Assembly: GCA_903840505.1 (NCBI GenBank) | Contig: CAIMGI010000210.1 | Span: forward strand, 1 to 41,770 | DNA: 41,770 bases | Direction: 5' to 3' | Source of the DNA: an uncultured Bacteroidota bacterium | Lineage (GTDB): Bacteria; Bacteroidota; Bacteroidia; UBA4408 | Shown: positions 38,951 through 41,770 of the stretch, piece by piece | Position numbering within the stretch: the first letter of the stretch is position 1 | Layout of the letters: each line of letters opens with the position of its first letter | Position numbers and translations under genes: made by a program | Notes under the pieces: generated by a model | Seen by the model: only the letters and a program-made list of their open reading frames with translations | Database searches by the model: none | What the model was told of the DNA's origin: nothing

Positions 38951-40033
38951 TTACAGATTGTTATAAAAATCCAAAGCTTCCTTTATTTGAGCTGTGGTAA
39001 AATTATGATTTGGAATTGCTTTACCAGTTTTTCTCAACAAGGTGAAATTTATTTCCTTCTTTTCATTCTTCTTATCCTGAAGCATCAATGCAATAATCGC
39101 TGGATAAGCAGCACTGCTTATATTGTATTTTTTATAATGCAACGTTATAAAATCACACAAATCTTTCAATTGCTTTTTATCAAAACCCAACTTGATGGAA
39201 GATAGATATGCTTCACAAATTATGCCTATAGCAACAGCTTCACCGTGCAATAAATAATTTTTGTTGTGCTTTAAAAAATAACTTTCCAAAGCGTGTCCAA
39301 TAGTGTGTCCAAAGTTTAATACCTTTCTTAATCCCTTTTCATATGGGTCGGCAAGTACAATGCCACTTTTTATTTCAATAGAACGAGAAACAAAAGAAGC
39401 AGCGAAGTTATTTTGAGTGACATCCACTTTTTTAAGTTTGTTCCAATAATTACTGTCTGCTACCAAGGCGTGTTTTATCATTTCCGCAAAGCCTGATAGA
39501 TACTCACGGTTTGACAATGTTTGCAAAAAAGTTGTTTCTATAAAAACTGCTTTAGGAGAAGCAAACAAACCTATCTGATTTTTATACCCTTCTAAATTAA
39601 TTGCGAGCTTACATCCTACCGAAGCATCTACTTGTGCTAACAAGGTAGTTGGTATATTTACAAAATCGATTCCCCGTTTAAAAGTACTTGCCACAAATCC
39701 ACCCATATCACAAATTACACCGCCACCCAAATTAAGTAAGAGCGCTTTTCTCTCTGCTTTCTCGTCTGTAAGAGTAGCCCAAAGCTCAACACAAATTTCT
39801 ATGCTTTTATTTTCCTCTCCACTCTCTATTTCAATGATATTGGCTTCTTTCAACTCGGCACAGTTAGCTATTAAAATAGGCAAACAATGCTGCATACTAT
39901 TTTCATCTACTAATATATGAAGCGATGAATAGTTTCCCTTTTTCACAAATGCCGATAGCTTTTTAAACACGGATTTGCCCAAGAAAATTGGGTGAATGGC
40001 TTTATTTAATTTAAAACTCTTTTGTGTGCTCAT
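38951..40033 (-). CDS. aroB: 3-dehydroquinate synthase
   Basis: LNLGGGVICDMGGFVASTFKRGIDFVNIPTTLLAQVDASVGCKLAINLEGYKNQIGLF; RKVLNFGHTIGHALES; start set at MSTQKSFKL (ORF track begins at 40057). Confidence 0.94.
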   Translation of the reverse strand: MSTQKSFKLNKAIHPIFLGKSVFKKLSAFVKKGNYSSLHILVDENSMQHCLPILIANCAELKEANIIEIESGEENKSIEICVELWATLTDEKAERKALLLNLGGGVICDMGGFVASTFKRGIDFVNIPTTLLAQVDASVGCKLAINLEGYKNQIGLFASPKAVFIETTFLQTLSNREYLSGFAEMIKHALVADSNYWNKLKKVDVTQNNFAASFVSRSIEIKSGIVLADPYEKGLRKVLNFGHTIGHALESYFLKHNKNYLLHGEAVAIGIICEAYLSSIKLGFDKKQLKDLCDFITLHYKKYNISSAAYPAIIALMLQDKKNEKKEINFTLLRKTGKAIPNHNFTTAQIKEALDFYNNL

Positions 40034-40086
40034 AAACGGATAAGCGAAATTAGTCATTACAGAGCTTAATTTCTAAAAATGTCGCC

Positions 40087-40094
40087 TATATTTG
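40087..40094 (+). promoter_or_regulatory. Putative -7 box TATATTTG for proline dehydrogenase
   Basis: TAnnTTTG 17 nt before ATG 40112. Confidence 0.5.
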
Positions 40095-40111
40095 TATCAT
40101 AAGATTCATTT

Positions 40112-41278
40112 ATGATATCATTTGAAAATACTGAAATAGCTTGTTCAGCAAAATCGAATAGCGAACTTAACCGTTCGTATTGGCTTTTTAAATTAGTTAG
40201 CAATCCTTCATTGGTGAATTTTGGAAAGAAGTTTACCGATTTTGCCATTGCAGCACATTTACCGATTAACTGGGTTATTAAACCAACCATCTTTAAACAA
40301 TTTTGTGGAGGTGAAAACATCGAAGAATGTAGTCGCACCATTGAAGAATTGGGAAAATTTAACATAGGTACCATTTTAGATTACTCGGTAGAAGGTAAAG
40401 AATCTGAAAAAGATTTTGATGCTTGCACCGTTGAAACTATTGCTACTGTTAAAAAAGCAAACGGAAATAAAAATATTCCATTTTGTGTATTTAAAATAAC
40501 AGGACTGGCACGTTTTCATTTGCTTGAAAAAGTAAGTGCTTCAGAGACACTTTCCGAGGACGAAAAAAAAGAGTATGAAAGAGTAGAAAAACGGATAAAC
40601 GACATTTGCAAAAAAGCATTTGAAAATAACGTTCCCATTTTTATTGATGCTGAAGAAAGTTGGATACAGCAAGCGATGGACGATGTGGCGAACAAGATGA
40701 TGGCATTGTACAACAAACAAAAACCCATTGTGTATAATACTTTTCAATTATACAGAAAAGACCGTTTAGCATATTTGAAACACTCTCATTCGTTGGCGCA
40801 ACAGGGGAGTTATTTTTTAGGTGCCAAATTGGTGCGGGGTGCTTATATGGAAAAAGAACGAAAACGTGCAGAGGAGTTAAACTATGCTTCACCCATACAA
40901 GATACAAAAGAAAATACCGATAAGGATTACGATTCTGCGTTGGAATTTTGTGCCAAAAATATTTCCAATATAGGTTTATGCGCAGGTACACACAATGAAA
41001 GAAGTTCTTTATTGCTTACTCATTTAATGGAGCAGCAAAAAATTACAGCCTCAAACAAACAAATTTATTTTTCACAACTTTTTGGAATGAGCGACCATAT
41101 TAGCTACAATTTGGCGAATGCCGGATACAATGTATCGAAGTATGTGCCATACGGACCGGTAAAAGAAGTGCTTCCTTACCTTATACGAAGAGCACAGGAA
41201 AACACATCTGTGAAAGGGCAAACAGGTCGTGAGCTCAACATTATTATCAAAGAAAAGAACAGAAGATCAGGAAAATAA
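40112..41278 (+). CDS. Proline dehydrogenase family protein
   Basis: FCGGENIEECSRTIEELGKFNIGTILDYSVEG; VPIFIDAEESWIQQAMDDVA; KLVRGAYMEKERKRAEELNYASPIQDTKENTDKDYDSAL; GTHNERSS; LFGMSDHISYNLANAGYNVSKYVPYGPVKEVLPYLIRRAQEN. Confidence 0.95.
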   Translation: MISFENTEIACSAKSNSELNRSYWLFKLVSNPSLVNFGKKFTDFAIAAHLPINWVIKPTIFKQFCGGENIEECSRTIEELGKFNIGTILDYSVEGKESEKDFDACTVETIATVKKANGNKNIPFCVFKITGLARFHLLEKVSASETLSEDEKKEYERVEKRINDICKKAFENNVPIFIDAEESWIQQAMDDVANKMMALYNKQKPIVYNTFQLYRKDRLAYLKHSHSLAQQGSYFLGAKLVRGAYMEKERKRAEELNYASPIQDTKENTDKDYDSALEFCAKNISNIGLCAGTHNERSSLLLTHLMEQQKITASNKQIYFSQLFGMSDHISYNLANAGYNVSKYVPYGPVKEVLPYLIRRAQENTSVKGQTGRELNIIIKEKNRRSGK

Positions 41279-41317
41279 TGCTTCTAAATTTTTTAGCATT
41301 TGCATTATCTCTAAAAA

Positions 41318-41333
41318 AGCGTAATTTTACGCT
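41318..41333. other. Hairpin AGCGTAA-TT-TTACGCT downstream of proline dehydrogenase
   Basis: 7-bp perfect stem about 40 nt after the stop; no clean T-tract follows, so a terminator role is uncertain. Confidence 0.4.
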
Positions 41334-41359
41334 CCGTTTCGCCTAAAGGAGATAAAAAT

Positions 41360-41421
41360 GCGGATGTGGCTCCCGATAGTTATCGGGATTGCGTTGATGC
41401 AAAAACTGCAGCCGCGCCAGA
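41360..41421 (+). repeat. tRNA-Leu 5'-half relic 1, with CCCGATAGTTATCGGG palindrome inside
   Basis: GCGGATGTGGC (41360-41370), TCCCGATA-GT-TATCGGGA (41371-41388), TTGCGTTGATGCAA, GCAGCCGCGCCAGA (41408-41421); outer blocks are identical to those of the intact tRNA. Confidence 0.8.
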
Positions 41422-41455
41422 TGAGAAGAGCTGGAAAGATTGAAGTATTGAAAAT

Positions 41456-41502
41456 GCGGATGTGGCATTTTTGCGTTGTAGCAAAACCGCAGTCGCGCCA
41501 GA
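41456..41502 (+). repeat. tRNA-Leu 5'-half relic 2, with TTTTGC-GTTGTA-GCAAAA hairpin inside
   Basis: GCGGATGTGGC (41456-41466), hairpin 41469-41486, GCAGTCGCGCCAGA (41489-41502; one mismatch to the tRNA). Confidence 0.8.
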
Positions 41503-41553
41503 TTGAGTTTGTTGTAGATTGATGATTAGTTTGAAATACTGAATTTAAAAAAT

Positions 41554-41584
41554 GCGGATGTGGCATTTTTGCGTTGAAGCAAAA
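41554..41584 (+). repeat. tRNA-Leu 5'-half relic 3 (most degenerate), with TTTTGC-GTTGAA-GCAAAA hairpin
   Basis: GCGGATGTGGC (41554-41564) plus hairpin 41567-41584; the GCAGCCGCGCCAGA block is not recognisable. Confidence 0.7.
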
Positions 41585-41643
41585 CTGTTACTGCGTAAAC
41601 GAGTTGATTAAAAGTGGGAGGAATTGTGAGAGAGCTAAATAAT

Positions 41644-41725
41644 GCGGATGTGGCGTAATTGGCAGCCGCGCCAGACTTAGGATCTGGTGCCGAGAGGCGT
41701 GGGGGTTCGAGTCCCTTCATCCGCA
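41644..41725 (+). tRNA. tRNA-Leu (anticodon TAG)
   Basis: Acceptor GCGGATG/CATCCGC plus A; anticodon arm CCAGA-CTTAGGA-TCTGG with TAG; long class II variable arm; T-loop GGTTCGAGTCC; CCA not encoded. Confidence 0.95.
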
Positions 41726-41728
41726 CAC

Positions 41729-41760
41729 AAAAGGAGTTCCATAATGGAACTCCTTTTTTA
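41729..41760 (+). terminator. Rho-independent terminator after tRNA-Leu
   Basis: AAAAGGAGTTCCA-TAA-TGGAACTCCTTTT 13-bp stem running into TTTTTTA. Confidence 0.85.
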
Positions 41761-41770
41761 TTTATACACA

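Noticed and set aside
41360-41654. Regularly spaced repeats that could look like a small CRISPR array
   Set aside because: The repeated unit is 11 nt identical to a tRNA 5' end, spacers share sequence with one another, there are no cas genes, and the last repeat is part of a real tRNA
41327-41726. Minus-strand ORFs of 79 and 66 aa (CHIRIF and MRMKGLEPPRLSAPDP)
   Set aside because: They are antisense readings through the tRNA-Leu and its relics; the GLEPPRLSAPDPKS pattern is the usual spurious ORF antisense to a tRNA

Overview
This AT-rich 41.8-kb window is Bacteroidota chromosome, judged from gene content, type IX secretion (T9SS) C-terminal domains and TAnnTTTG-type promoter boxes. Most of it is core genome: (queA)-truB-uppP-DUF3098-ftsX; wecB, a polysaccharide deacetylase and a GT4 glycosyltransferase with a VIT-family transporter; rnhB; the purH-mreB-mreC-mreD-mrdA-rodA cell-shape cluster; gpmI; uvrA; an MsbA-like ABC exporter; truA; a subtilase; ltaE; aroA; aroB; and proline dehydrogenase. 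It ends with a class II tRNA-Leu(TAG) and a strong terminator. No phage, CRISPR, defence system or complete transposon is visible. The main points for follow-up are: (1) three degenerate tRNA-Leu 5'-half relics at about 95-nt spacing, directly upstream of the intact tRNA-Leu, each with hairpin DNA in the D-loop region; (2) a two-TM protein with the K+-channel pore architecture but TGMGPV in place of the TVGYG filter; (3) a kelch/T9SS gene whose signal peptide is separated from its ATG by an apparent one-base shortage in a T8 run, flanked by atypical intergenic sequence; (4) promoter boxes that show several ORF-caller start codons are too far upstream and that suggest near-leaderless transcripts; (5) a multidomain T9SS peptidoglycan amidase. 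All calls come from reading the sequence and from family knowledge; no searches were run.
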